Shown piece by piece: positions 34,324-42,270 of a DNA stretch of 64,000 nt. Below the pieces are notes generated by a model. That model worked only from the letters and a program-made list of their open reading frames with translations. It ran no database searches and was not told where the DNA came from. The position numbers and the translations under genes were made by a program. Source of the stretch: CALBZH01 sp964538515 (lineage in GTDB: Bacteria > Desulfobacterota > Syntrophobacteria > Syntrophobacterales > Syntrophobacteraceae); contig CAZIEW010000019.1 of the NCBI GenBank assembly GCA_964538515.1, forward strand, positions 1 through 64,000. The letters are read 5' to 3'. Every line of letters begins with the position of its first letter. Position 1 is the first letter of the stretch.

Positions 34324-35706
34324 ATGGAGCCTTACCGTATTCACGTGATCGACGACGACATGAGCATCCGGGAAGGGGTGGTGACTGCCCTTGAGGGCAC
34401 GTATCGGGTTGAAGCCTTTCCTGCTGCAGAAGAAGCCCTAGAGACCGCGGAGAAGCTCGCCCCTGATCTTGTTCTCCTGGATATCGGCCTTCCCGGCATG
34501 AACGGGGTGGAGGCTCTCCGTCGGTTCAGGGAGTCGTATCCAGAGACTCTGGTCATCATGATCTCCGCCTATGAGGATATCGAAACGGTGATTTCCTGTA
34601 TGAAGCTGGGGGCTCATGACTACGTGGTAAAGCCCCTCCACATGGATGCCCTCGAGGTTGCCATTCGGAATGCACTCCAGACCATCTCCCTGAAAAAGGA
34701 GGTATGGACCCTGCAGGAAAGGTGTTTGAACCAGGACTTCCCGTTCATCATGGCTGAAAGCGAGCAGATCACCCACCTGATGGACTTGGTGAAGAAGGTC
34801 GCCCGCAGCCCGGACACGCCCGTGATGATTCTCGGCGAAACGGGTACAGGGAAGGAATTGATCGCCAGGGCCATCCACTACCACAGTCCTCAATCGAGAG
34901 GTCCCATGGTCACGGTGAATTGCGCGGCCATTCCCAGTGACCTCATCGAGAGCGAGCTGTTCGGACACGAGCGAGGCGCTTTTACGGGAGCACGCCAGCA
35001 CGGGAAGAGAGGCCTCATTGAAGAGGCCACCGGCGGCACCCTGTTCCTGGATGAGGTGGGAGATCTGAGTCCGGAGGCTCAGGCGAAGCTGCTCCGGTTT
35101 CTTGAAGACGGTGGGTACTACCGAGTTGGAGGGACCAAGGCCCTGAAGGTTCAAACCCGTGTGGTTTCAGCCACCAACAAGGACATCATGAAGATGATCG
35201 CCGCCGGATCCTTCAGGGAGGATCTCTTCTACAGACTCGGGGTCATCAGATTGGAAGTCCCCTCCTTGAACAGGCATCCCGAGGACATCATTCCGATCGC
35301 CATGCGCTTCCTGAGCCAATTCAGCCAGAAGTTCGCAAAGCGTTTTACCGGGATCAGCATTGAAGCCCAAAGGGCGCTCACCAGCATCCACTGGCAGGGA
35401 AACGTCCGGGAGCTCAGGAACGTGATCGAAAGGGGGGTACTGATCGGCACGGGCCCGGAGCTCGCGATCGAAGACCTCGGAATCGTTTCCGACCAGGATC
35501 CAGGTAGGGGTGATAAGGAAACCCCGATGTTCCCGCCCCTCCCCGACGAGGGCGCCGACCTGACTTCCATCCTGGAGTCCGTCGAGAAGCACTACATTGC
35601 ACAAGCTCTCCAGAAGGCCGGGGGCAACGAAAGCAAGGCGGCCCAATTCCTTGGCCTCAATCATCACACCTTCCGCTACCGCAGAAAAAAGCTCCAGGTC
35701 CAGTAG
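34324..35706 (+). CDS. NtrC-type sigma-54-dependent response regulator
   Basis: The 460-residue product has a receiver domain (Asp in LVLLDIGLPGMNG near residue 54), the sigma-54 activation ATPase (Walker A GETGTGKE, the GAFTGA loop that contacts sigma-54, and LFLDEVGDLSP), and a C-terminal Fis-type helix-turn-helix (ESKAAQFLGLNHHTFRYRRKKL). It is paired with the kinase upstream. Its likely targets are the two sigma-54 promoters on either side of this locus, each with a TTCGAA-type palindrome about 107 bp upstream. Confidence 0.95.
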   Translation: MEPYRIHVIDDDMSIREGVVTALEGTYRVEAFPAAEEALETAEKLAPDLVLLDIGLPGMNGVEALRRFRESYPETLVIMISAYEDIETVISCMKLGAHDYVVKPLHMDALEVAIRNALQTISLKKEVWTLQERCLNQDFPFIMAESEQITHLMDLVKKVARSPDTPVMILGETGTGKELIARAIHYHSPQSRGPMVTVNCAAIPSDLIESELFGHERGAFTGARQHGKRGLIEEATGGTLFLDEVGDLSPEAQAKLLRFLEDGGYYRVGGTKALKVQTRVVSATNKDIMKMIAAGSFREDLFYRLGVIRLEVPSLNRHPEDIIPIAMRFLSQFSQKFAKRFTGISIEAQRALTSIHWQGNVRELRNVIERGVLIGTGPELAIEDLGIVSDQDPGRGDKETPMFPPLPDEGADLTSILESVEKHYIAQALQKAGGNESKAAQFLGLNHHTFRYRRKKLQVQ

Positions 35707-35842
35707 CCGCAGGATTCTCCAAGACAGCAACCGTCCAATGGACGTGCCATCGATCCCGTTGGTGGCGGCTTTTCCGACGGTGATGATGAGGATTGCGTTA
35801 CCGATCGTTCTTTCGCAGTCCCACAATCCGACCCCCTGCTCG

Positions 35843-35858
35843 TTCGAACTTCCTCGAA
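35843..35858. promoter_or_regulatory. TTCGAA-N4-TTCGAA-type palindrome, copy 3
   Basis: TTCGAA-CTTC-CTCGAA matches the palindrome at 11 of 12 half-site positions. It lies 108 bp upstream of the -24 element of the next sigma-54 promoter, the same spacing as copy 2. It falls in the 468-bp region between the regulator gene and the secreted Ig-like protein gene. Confidence 0.6.
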
Positions 35859-35963
35859 TTCCCCATCGAGATTTTGCGAATTGGGAGGCGAAGCGGCGGA
35901 GGAGCTGCTCCTCGTAGTCCGCTCAAGTACCGAGAATAATACGCGTTTGATCGTAACGGTTTT

Positions 35964-35980
35964 CGGGCACAGCTCTTGCT
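35964..35980 (+). promoter_or_regulatory. Sigma-54 promoter of the secreted Ig-like protein gene
   Basis: GGGCAC-AGCTC-TTGCT matches TGGCAC-N5-TTGCT, with GG (35966-35967) and GC (35978-35979) exactly 10 bp apart. It lies about 195 bp before the gene start, giving a long 5' leader. Confidence 0.75.
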
Positions 35981-36174
35981 CAATACAGAGGCACGCTCAG
36001 CCCGTGCGATTCTAAGGCGGGTATTGGAGCTAAGTAGTCTTACCAATGGGAGAGTGAAATGACTTCATCTCACGGTACGCGAGATGAGCCCATAGAATCC
36101 GATAAGGCGGGAAGCCTTCAATGCTTGCTTGCCCCTAAGGTGCACCGGCAAGCTGATGCGGAAAGGAAGTAGAG

Positions 36175-38328
36175 ATGGACTCCAAATACAATCGAGCGAC
36201 CTTATGTCGCCTTGGCAAACGCCCCTGGAGAGTAGCATTCTTGCTCCTCCTGGCCGCCTTGGCCTGGACGGGCGCTGCGACCGCGCAGACACCGATTCCG
36301 CCGTCCACTCAATTCGACATCACCGGACTCCTCGAGGAAGCCACCCTGGATCCAGCCTGCGCCGCAAGCGCACACTGCGGAGGCACCTTGAAGGTCAACG
36401 GTCACGTCGTGACCGTGCCTAAAGAAACGATCGTCATCTTCCCGGCCAGCGCACTCACCTGGCGGGAAGTCTTCGCTCAAGCGCCCTCTCCGTACGGTTT
36501 GCTTACCAGCCCCCCAACCACGGGCATGGCTATGGCGGACGACCTTGTTGCAGCGCCGCCTCTGACGACCTACGAGGTCCATGTGGTGGGCAACCGGGTC
36601 CTGGGCCCCCCGGATCTTTACCTAGCAGGGCTCATCTACATCTCTCAAAATGCCTTGAGCTCAGGTGCTGGATTCATCAACTTTATCGACCTCGCAGTGG
36701 GTGAAATGCGTGTTGGCGGAACGCTCGGCAGCTCCACGACCGGCACGAGGGTTCGCCTCAACGACCCCACCGGGCGTTATGGTCGTATCATGTCTCCCGA
36801 TCCGCGGTTCACCGTGGACGCCGACAACCCCACCATCATGGCCGGAACGGGCTTTCCCATGTGTCTGCCGCGCTCCGGAGCAGACCCCTTGTGTCCTCAG
36901 GGCAACCGGCCCCTCGCCGTGGCTCCCGCGACGGGCTTTGCCGCCACCATCAACATGCCGGACCCGGCACTGATAGCCGCGGGCGCACTGCCTGATCCAC
37001 GGATCCAGGCTCCCTTCGAGGTGGGCGACTATGTCACCTTTGCGGGAACCCTCGTTGCGGATGACCTCACCACCTCTGGCCCTACCGCCGGTCCCTGGCC
37101 CGGAATCGCGAGCACTTACGTCTCCGCGCACACCATCGTCAATAACATTGCCATCTACACGGCGCCGGGAACGAATCCCGCCTACGTGATGACGGATGTG
37201 ACCCTGATCGGCACCGGCGGCCTGACGGTCCTCGGGGCAGGCGAGGCTGCGGTGCGCACCCGGTTTGAGGGAATGACCACCGACCCGAGCCGGAATATCC
37301 ACCTTTACGGCATCGACCTTAACCCCGTGACCGGGGCGACCACCGACCGGGACTGGGGGACCATCGGAGTGGACCCGGGTCCGCCCAACGGCGCCGTCAA
37401 GGGTCGTTGGCGGTTCCGCCCCCCGTGCACCGCGGCGGTTGCAACCGACAAGGCCTGCACTCCACCGCCTGCGGGGACCTTCTTGCCGCCCACGCGTGAA
37501 ATGCGAGCGGTCATCGAAGGACTCCAGAGCCAGGACCCGGCTAATCCCGGTGCGATTACGGAAGCAAACGGGATCTTTTACGGGCAGTATCACGCTCCCA
37601 TTTCCGAGTACATCTTCCCGGAAAACATCCCCGGATCACCGATCGTCGAAAACAACTTCAACGCCCTGGCCTTCCTCGCCTGCGGCGGTTACACGTCGGC
37701 TGCGGGGACCCTGGTGGGGCGTCTTTCGCCTTGGCCCAGCAATGTCGTCCCGACATCGTGCGCGGGAACAGCGCCCGTCGCTAACGCGGGTGCAGCTCAG
37801 ACCGTGCCTTCAAACGTCCTCGTGACCTTGAATGGCGGCGCGAGCACCGGGGCAGGGTTAAGCTTCCAGTGGGCTCAAATCGGCGGGACGCCATTAGTCT
37901 CGTTTAGTCCCAATAGCACCTCGGCCGTCGTCACGTTCACTTCACCCACCGTGGCAGCGATTACCGTTCTGACTTTCCAGCTCACAGTGACGAATGCTTC
38001 AGGGAGCAGCACGGCGACCACGACCGTCACCGTCAACCCCGCTGCCCCGCCGCCCGACACCGTCACCATCACCCTGGTGGAGTACCGGACCGGGAAACAG
38101 CGATTGACCGTGTCCGCCACGTCGACCAACGCGAACGCCGTTTTGACCCTGCAGCCCTACGTCTCGACCACAGGGGCGACCGTACCTGGTGGCATCTTGA
38201 CCATTCAGGGTGGTGTTCCCACGATCGTCCTGGTGGGAGTCCCGCAGCCGGCTGCCGGAAACAGCATAACCGTTACATCCAGCTTTGGAGGGAGCGCACG
38301 ATCGGGGATCACTCGACTCAGGCAGTAG
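36175..38328 (+). CDS. Large secreted protein with Ig/PKD-like domain
   Basis: The 717-residue product has a long signal peptide (cleavage near TGAATAQ). A 500-residue N-terminal region of unknown fold follows, with two Cys in DPACAASAHCGG. From about residue 530 an Ig/PKD-like domain starts with PVANAGAAQTVPSNVLVTLNGG, then a second beta-rich tail. Low Lys content and many Thr, Pro and Gly residues fit an extracellular protein. It is probably switched on by the two-component system through the sigma-54 promoter upstream. The function is unknown. Confidence 0.8.
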   Translation: MDSKYNRATLCRLGKRPWRVAFLLLLAALAWTGAATAQTPIPPSTQFDITGLLEEATLDPACAASAHCGGTLKVNGHVVTVPKETIVIFPASALTWREVFAQAPSPYGLLTSPPTTGMAMADDLVAAPPLTTYEVHVVGNRVLGPPDLYLAGLIYISQNALSSGAGFINFIDLAVGEMRVGGTLGSSTTGTRVRLNDPTGRYGRIMSPDPRFTVDADNPTIMAGTGFPMCLPRSGADPLCPQGNRPLAVAPATGFAATINMPDPALIAAGALPDPRIQAPFEVGDYVTFAGTLVADDLTTSGPTAGPWPGIASTYVSAHTIVNNIAIYTAPGTNPAYVMTDVTLIGTGGLTVLGAGEAAVRTRFEGMTTDPSRNIHLYGIDLNPVTGATTDRDWGTIGVDPGPPNGAVKGRWRFRPPCTAAVATDKACTPPPAGTFLPPTREMRAVIEGLQSQDPANPGAITEANGIFYGQYHAPISEYIFPENIPGSPIVENNFNALAFLACGGYTSAAGTLVGRLSPWPSNVVPTSCAGTAPVANAGAAQTVPSNVLVTLNGGASTGAGLSFQWAQIGGTPLVSFSPNSTSAVVTFTSPTVAAITVLTFQLTVTNASGSSTATTTVTVNPAAPPPDTVTITLVEYRTGKQRLTVSATSTNANAVLTLQPYVSTTGATVPGGILTIQGGVPTIVLVGVPQPAAGNSITVTSSFGGSARSGITRLRQ

Positions 38329-38340
38329 GGGGGGATCCAA

Positions 38341-38378
38341 AGCGTTCGAAGAGCGTCGGAATTTGCTCTTCGAACGCT
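38341..38378. terminator. Perfect 14-bp hairpin after the Ig-like protein gene
   Basis: AGCGTTCGAAGAGC (38341-38354) pairs perfectly with GCTCTTCGAACGCT (38365-38378) around a 10-nt loop, starting 13 bp after the stop codon. No T tract follows, so it may act as an RNA stabiliser or a Rho-linked end. Confidence 0.45.
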
Positions 38379-38534
38379 CCATCACCAAAACAGACAATGG
38401 AATAGAAAGGGAGCATTACCAACGCAATGAAAGTGGCCCTGCACAGGTGCCGGCCTTGCCTTTTGTGGTCTCAGCCATGCCCCCCTGTACAACCCGGGGG
38501 CGACTGTGGGGCGCAAGACGAGAAGGCAGCACGG

Positions 38535-38714
38535 TCAGTGAACCTCCATGTCGGTGTCGTGACTCATGCAATCCCACACCCCTTTGGGGTCGCATTCCCG
38601 ACAATGGAAATGATCCCCGTAGAGAAGGCGGTGCTCGTAGCGAATGGCATCCTCCAGTTTCATTCGGACGCCACAATGCGCGCACGTGACATAGGGATCG
38701 CTCTTAGCTTCCAT
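38535..38714 (-). CDS. Small zinc-ribbon-like protein
   Basis: The 59-residue product starts MEAKSDPYV after a GGGGGGG run. It has CAHCG near residue 11 and CRECD near residue 38, a clear pair of CxxC knuckles for zinc. It belongs to the minus-strand group of small genes downstream of the MBL-fold hydrolase. The function is unknown. Confidence 0.65.
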   Translation of the reverse strand: MEAKSDPYVTCAHCGVRMKLEDAIRYEHRLLYGDHFHCRECDPKGVWDCMSHDTDMEVH

Positions 38715-38814
38715 CGGCCCCCCCTGAAAATGGAGATCCATCGCGGTGAACCGTGAAGCCCGAGAACCGGGAGGGCGGAGGTCTCCTCAAGACAGGAGCC
38801 CCCCGCATGACCGG

Positions 38815-39063
38815 TCACCCTCGGTCTTCACTCTTATCCAGGGAAGCTTTCGGCTTGTGCATGGGCAAGCCATAAAGCGTATCGATATAGTATTCGCAGT
38901 TCTCGGGACCCAGCTCTGCGACTTCTCGCCTGAACTTCCTGCAGATTTCCAGTCCTTTCTCGCGCGCTCCTTCAGGAAACCCTCGCTCGTCCGACAAATA
39001 CCGTTTCTCAATTTGGTCCAGCTTCTTCATGTACTCTTCATAGGTGACTTCCTCGAGCGCCAT
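38815..39063 (-). CDS. Small charged hypothetical protein
   Basis: The 82-residue product (MALEEVTYEEYMKKLDQIE at the start) is acidic/basic, probably helical, with two Cys and no signal peptide. It starts 23 bp after the next upstream small gene, so the two are co-transcribed. The family is not recognised. Confidence 0.6.
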   Translation of the reverse strand: MALEEVTYEEYMKKLDQIEKRYLSDERGFPEGAREKGLEICRKFRREVAELGPENCEYYIDTLYGLPMHKPKASLDKSEDRG

Positions 39064-39086
39064 CGAGCCCCCTCATGTTCTCTGTC

Positions 39087-39284
39087 CTATGATTTGCCGA
39101 GATGTCTCTCATAGTCGATGATTGCAGTTCTGGCGGCCGCGATGAGATTATAAAACGCCTCCGATTGGTGGTGATCCACGCCACCACAGCCCATGCTCCC
39201 CACCTTATCGAACACGTCCTCCGCGTCGATATAGCTCACAAGCGCCTTTGACGTCTCATAGAGACGTACGATCCGATCGTCCAT
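39087..39284 (-). CDS. Small hypothetical protein
   Basis: The 65-residue product (MDDRIVRLYETSKALVSYI at the start) is helical, with a central GSMGCGGVDHHQSEAF turn holding one Cys and two His. It sits between the MBL-fold hydrolase gene (75 bp away) and the 82-residue protein gene. The family is not recognised. Confidence 0.6.
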   Translation of the reverse strand: MDDRIVRLYETSKALVSYIDAEDVFDKVGSMGCGGVDHHQSEAFYNLIAAARTAIIDYERHLGKS

Positions 39285-39359
39285 CCGTCTTCACTCCTCT
39301 TTGAGCCTGCCCATCTCGTGCCGGCTTAGCCAAACGAAAGCATGCCCCGCCCTCGATGC

Positions 39360-40622
39360 TCAAGCACTCGCGCCGGGACTACTCGGCTGACCCGCTTTGA
39401 GCGACCCCAGCTCGGTCTTGAATCGGGAAAGAAACTCCGACTTGAACGGCTCGATGGCCATGGCCTCATCGAATCGGCCAAGGAAATACAATGCCATTCC
39501 TTTGAAGATTTGGGCTTCCGTGATCTGAGGATTCCTGGCCAGGGCCTGATCGAAATAGGGCAGGCTGTCTTCGTGTCGGGCGAGACCGAGCAGGGCGTGC
39601 CCCTTGGCCGTCAGGGCATGCACATTGTCGGGCTCCTGGATCAGGATCCGGTCCAGAAGCGCAATGGCTTCCTCGCACCGTCCCATGTCGTTGAGCGCAA
39701 AGGCCTTCAGGTGCATGGCCTGGGCGTTCTCAGGGCGAAGGAGAAGCTCCTTGTCGCAGCAATAGACGGCCTCCTCGAGCAGCCCCTTTTCCGCCAGCTG
39801 TCTCGCCCCGTCCATCCAGGTGATCTGACCGTCCTGCGGGACCTCGAGGATTTTCATCATCACACCCACGTACGTTTCCTCGACCGTGTGCTTGCCGGTG
39901 ACCGCCACGGGGACGCCATGACCGGGCAGCACGTGCACGATGTCCCTTCTGAGCAGCTGTTTGAGACCGTAAAGGTAATGGTCCAGCTGTCCCCCGGCCG
40001 ACTTGTCGGCATCCCCCATGGCGTCGGGCAATACGGTGTCTCCGGAGATGAGCGTTCCGGTGGGCTCGTGAAAGAGGCAGATGCCGTCGATCGTGTGCCC
40101 GGGCGTGTGGATCACCTGCCACGGGAACCCGCTCAGATCGAGGGTCTCGCCCCCTTTGAGCTCGGTTGGGGGAAATCCCACCTCCGTGACCAGTTGTTTA
40201 AATTCCATCGGGCCGCCGGCGTGCATGACGATCTCGACCTTTTTCCCTTCCATGATGGGGGGATAGCGCAGCAATTCGAAAACACCCATGCAGTGGTCGC
40301 GGTGGCCGTGAGTCAGCACAATCTTGCGGATGTCGCGAAGGTCGTAACCCAGTTTCTCCAGCTCCGCGAAGATCGTGTAGTCATTTCCCGGATCGACCAG
40401 GGTCAGGGTGTCGCCGGCCAGGACGTACGTATTGCTGGAATGATGATACCCAATAAGAAAACGGCTGTTTTCGAAAACGGGGTGCGAAACTTTGAGGATT
40501 TCGGCGGTGGAAAGCCATCCGGGATGATCCGGTTCTTCCTCAGGAAGATCCGCATCTTCAAACAGCATATTGAAGCTCTGGGGAATGTCTTGCGCAACCT
40601 CGTCTTTGGTCTTTTCAGTCAT
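39360..40622 (-). CDS. MBL-fold metallohydrolase with C-terminal TPRs
   Basis: The 420-residue product has a metallo-beta-lactamase-fold domain (about 30-270) with metal ligands THGHRDH, HTPGHT and SGDTV, and a late His in LPGHG. A C-terminal run of TPR motifs (about 300-405) follows. Glyoxalase-II-like enzymes of this fold hydrolyse thioesters or lactones. Being near CoA-transferase genes, a thioester substrate is plausible but not shown. A terminator upstream suggests its own promoter. Confidence 0.85.
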   Translation of the reverse strand: MTEKTKDEVAQDIPQSFNMLFEDADLPEEEPDHPGWLSTAEILKVSHPVFENSRFLIGYHHSSNTYVLAGDTLTLVDPGNDYTIFAELEKLGYDLRDIRKIVLTHGHRDHCMGVFELLRYPPIMEGKKVEIVMHAGGPMEFKQLVTEVGFPPTELKGGETLDLSGFPWQVIHTPGHTIDGICLFHEPTGTLISGDTVLPDAMGDADKSAGGQLDHYLYGLKQLLRRDIVHVLPGHGVPVAVTGKHTVEETYVGVMMKILEVPQDGQITWMDGARQLAEKGLLEEAVYCCDKELLLRPENAQAMHLKAFALNDMGRCEEAIALLDRILIQEPDNVHALTAKGHALLGLARHEDSLPYFDQALARNPQITEAQIFKGMALYFLGRFDEAMAIEPFKSEFLSRFKTELGSLKAGQPSSPGASA

Positions 40623-40744
40623 CTCGTGCCCTCAATCAACAGGTGAAGCGCTCGTTGTGTTGCTGGTTTCACGTCTGGATACAGTCACATTATAGCACGG
40701 AGGATCTCATCACAATGCTGTTTGCACCTCGCGGGCTCAAGGAT

Positions 40745-40779
40745 AAAAAACCCCCTCTTCGGGGTAACCGAAAAGGGGG
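40745..40779 (-). terminator. Intrinsic terminator of the CoA-transferase operon
   Basis: On the minus strand CCCCCTTTTCGG pairs with CCGAAGAGGGGG (one mismatch) around a 5-nt loop, followed by TTTTTT. This is a textbook Rho-independent terminator at the end of the minus-strand operon that begins at 45170. Confidence 0.85.
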
Positions 40780-40806
40780 ATAGTCGGTTGCAGATCGCCC
40801 CTTCCG

Positions 40807-40906
40807 NNNNNNNNNNNNNNNNNNNNNNNNNNNNNNNNNNNNNNNNNNNNNNNNNNNNNNNNNNNNNNNNNNNNNNNNNNNNNNNNNNNNNNNNNNNNNN
40901 NNNNNN
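40807..40906. other. Assembly gap of 100 N
   Basis: Exactly 100 unknown bases mark a scaffold join of unknown true size. It cuts the 3' part of the gene starting at 41223. Confidence 0.99.
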
Positions 40907-41223
40907 TCGACCGTAAGCTCCAGGAAGTGGAACTCCGTGATATGGTATTTCCGAATGAAATCGGCCGGAAGCAGGACGACGAGTCCCGTTTCCCGGGCAC
41001 ACTCCCATTCATAATCCTCGTTGGGTGCCGCAACCTCCTCGCCGGTCTTGCCCGAGTAAATCTTGAGCACCTTGCCTTCCACCTTCATTCTGGGCTTCAT
41101 GCCGAATTCGGCATACAGCTCATCGGATATATGCCACCAACAGGCTCTGGCGTTGGCGGCGGTATAGGCCTTGACGAGCATGGGGTCAAAGCCGCAGACC
41201 ACCACACGACATTTCTCTGGCAT
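40907..41223 (-). CDS. Hypothetical protein of the CoA-transferase operon (cut by gap)
   Basis: About 105 residues are visible from the ATG at 41223, starting MPEKCRVVVCGFDPML. It is a mixed alpha/beta protein with CRVVVCGF near the N-terminus and a double Trp in ACWWHISDEL. The C-terminus is lost in the N gap. It starts 13 bp after the 92-residue protein gene. The family is not recognised. Confidence 0.65.
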
Positions 41224-41236
41224 ATTAGACCTCCTT

Positions 41237-41515
41237 CTAGATGTTGCCGGTCTCCACATGTCCTAGCTGGTCGCGGAGCACCTCAACCTGCCCGAAGCAA
41301 TAGACCATGAACTCCGTGGCCTCATCCGTCGTCAGGTGGCTGGTCTCGAAAAGCCTCCTGACGTAGGGATACAGGTTCGTCTGGATTTCCTCCCTGAATT
41401 CCAGCAGGACATGCTCATTATCCCCGTCGGGGGATGCCCAGCTCAGGTAGCCGGATTTCCAATTGTTCAGCATCCCTTTGAGGACTTCGAGCTCTTTTCG
41501 GGTTTTTTCTTCCAT
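41237..41515 (-). CDS. Small helical protein of the CoA-transferase operon
   Basis: The 92-residue product (MEEKTRKELEVLKGMLNNW at the start) is mainly helical and acidic, with one Cys. It begins 1 bp after the stop of the Cys-rich 78-residue gene, so translation is probably coupled. The family is not recognised. Confidence 0.7.
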   Translation of the reverse strand: MEEKTRKELEVLKGMLNNWKSGYLSWASPDGDNEHVLLEFREEIQTNLYPYVRRLFETSHLTTDEATEFMVYCFGQVEVLRDQLGHVETGNI

Positions 41516-41516
41516 G

Positions 41517-41753
41517 CTAGGCCTTTTTCCTCGCGTCGAATGCGTAGCACTTCTTCACCACGTTGAAATCCGCGACGCACCAGTAGTGGGGCCAGTGGAT
41601 CTTCTTGCACCAGCCGATGATGTCTGCGGGCGGAAACTTCGAGTCCTTGAGGACCGGCTTCAAGTGCTTACAATTCCAACATATATGGGAAGTCTGCTTT
41701 TCCGGAATCAATACGGTATCCAGGAATTCTTCCGGCGTCAGGTCCTGTGTCAT
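41517..41753 (-). CDS. Cys-rich small protein, metal- or Fe-S-binding
   Basis: The 78-residue product has CWNC near residue 25, then single Cys near 49, 59 and 69 (GWCKKIHWPHYWC, then VKKC). Five Cys with Trp and His between them suggest an Fe-S cluster or zinc. The CxxCKHL start recalls small subunits of fumarate-adding glycyl radical enzymes (BssB/BssG-like), but no glycyl radical enzyme gene is in the window and I compared from memory only. It is co-transcribed with family III CoA-transferases. Confidence 0.7.
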   Translation of the reverse strand: MTQDLTPEEFLDTVLIPEKQTSHICWNCKHLKPVLKDSKFPPADIIGWCKKIHWPHYWCVADFNVVKKCYAFDARKKA

Positions 41754-41772
41754 GCAACACTCCTTTCTTCAG

Positions 41773-42258
41773 CTACCAGTCCTTGACTTCGCCTGCGGCA
41801 AGCTTCTTCTGATACTCCTCCCAGACTTCGGGCGAAAGCTTCTGAATATCCCAGTTGAAGCCGAAGCTTCCGGCCAGGCCGGCGGAAGGGGGTTGCGGGC
41901 GCCATCCACGGACAGGCCTGCCCCGGATGCTGAACTTGACCATGTCGGCGACGCCTTTGAGCTGATCCCTGGGCTTGCATTGGTAGGGGCGGGTGCGCCC
42001 TTCGATGCCGGGTCGGTGGTTGGAGTAGCCGTCGAACGGTTTGTCGGCATAGAGGGGGCTGATGTCCGGCTTCTCATCCTGTCTCTCTTCGGGCCCCTTG
42101 TACATGAAGCCCTGGATCATGTGGATGTAGTAAACCGTCCCGCACTCGGCGCAGTTGATCGTGCCTTCCCAGTTCCAGAAAAAGTACGGATCCAGGTAGT
42201 TGATGGTGTCACACGGCTTTCCGCCGACTTCCTTCTTGCACCAAATGATATCACACAC
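41773..42258 (-). CDS. Cys-rich hypothetical protein of the CoA-transferase operon
   Basis: The 161-residue product has Cys at positions 2, 7 and 16 and CAEC near residue 37, all in the first 40 residues (MCDIIWCKKEVGGKPC, then NCAECG). This could be one zinc or Fe-S site. The rest is polar and rich in Pro and Arg. It lies 12 bp after the second CoA-transferase gene. The family is not recognised. Confidence 0.7.
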   Translation of the reverse strand: MCDIIWCKKEVGGKPCDTINYLDPYFFWNWEGTINCAECGTVYYIHMIQGFMYKGPEERQDEKPDISPLYADKPFDGYSNHRPGIEGRTRPYQCKPRDQLKGVADMVKFSIRGRPVRGWRPQPPSAGLAGSFGFNWDIQKLSPEVWEEYQKKLAAGEVKDW

Positions 42259-42270
42259 GGTCGCCTCCTA

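Noticed and set aside
36661..37593. 310-codon minus-strand ORF
   Set aside because: Antisense of the secreted Ig-like protein; Gly/Arg-rich composition typical of a shadow frame.
39342..40646. 434-codon plus-strand ORF
   Set aside because: Antisense to the MBL-fold hydrolase, which shows its metal ligands.
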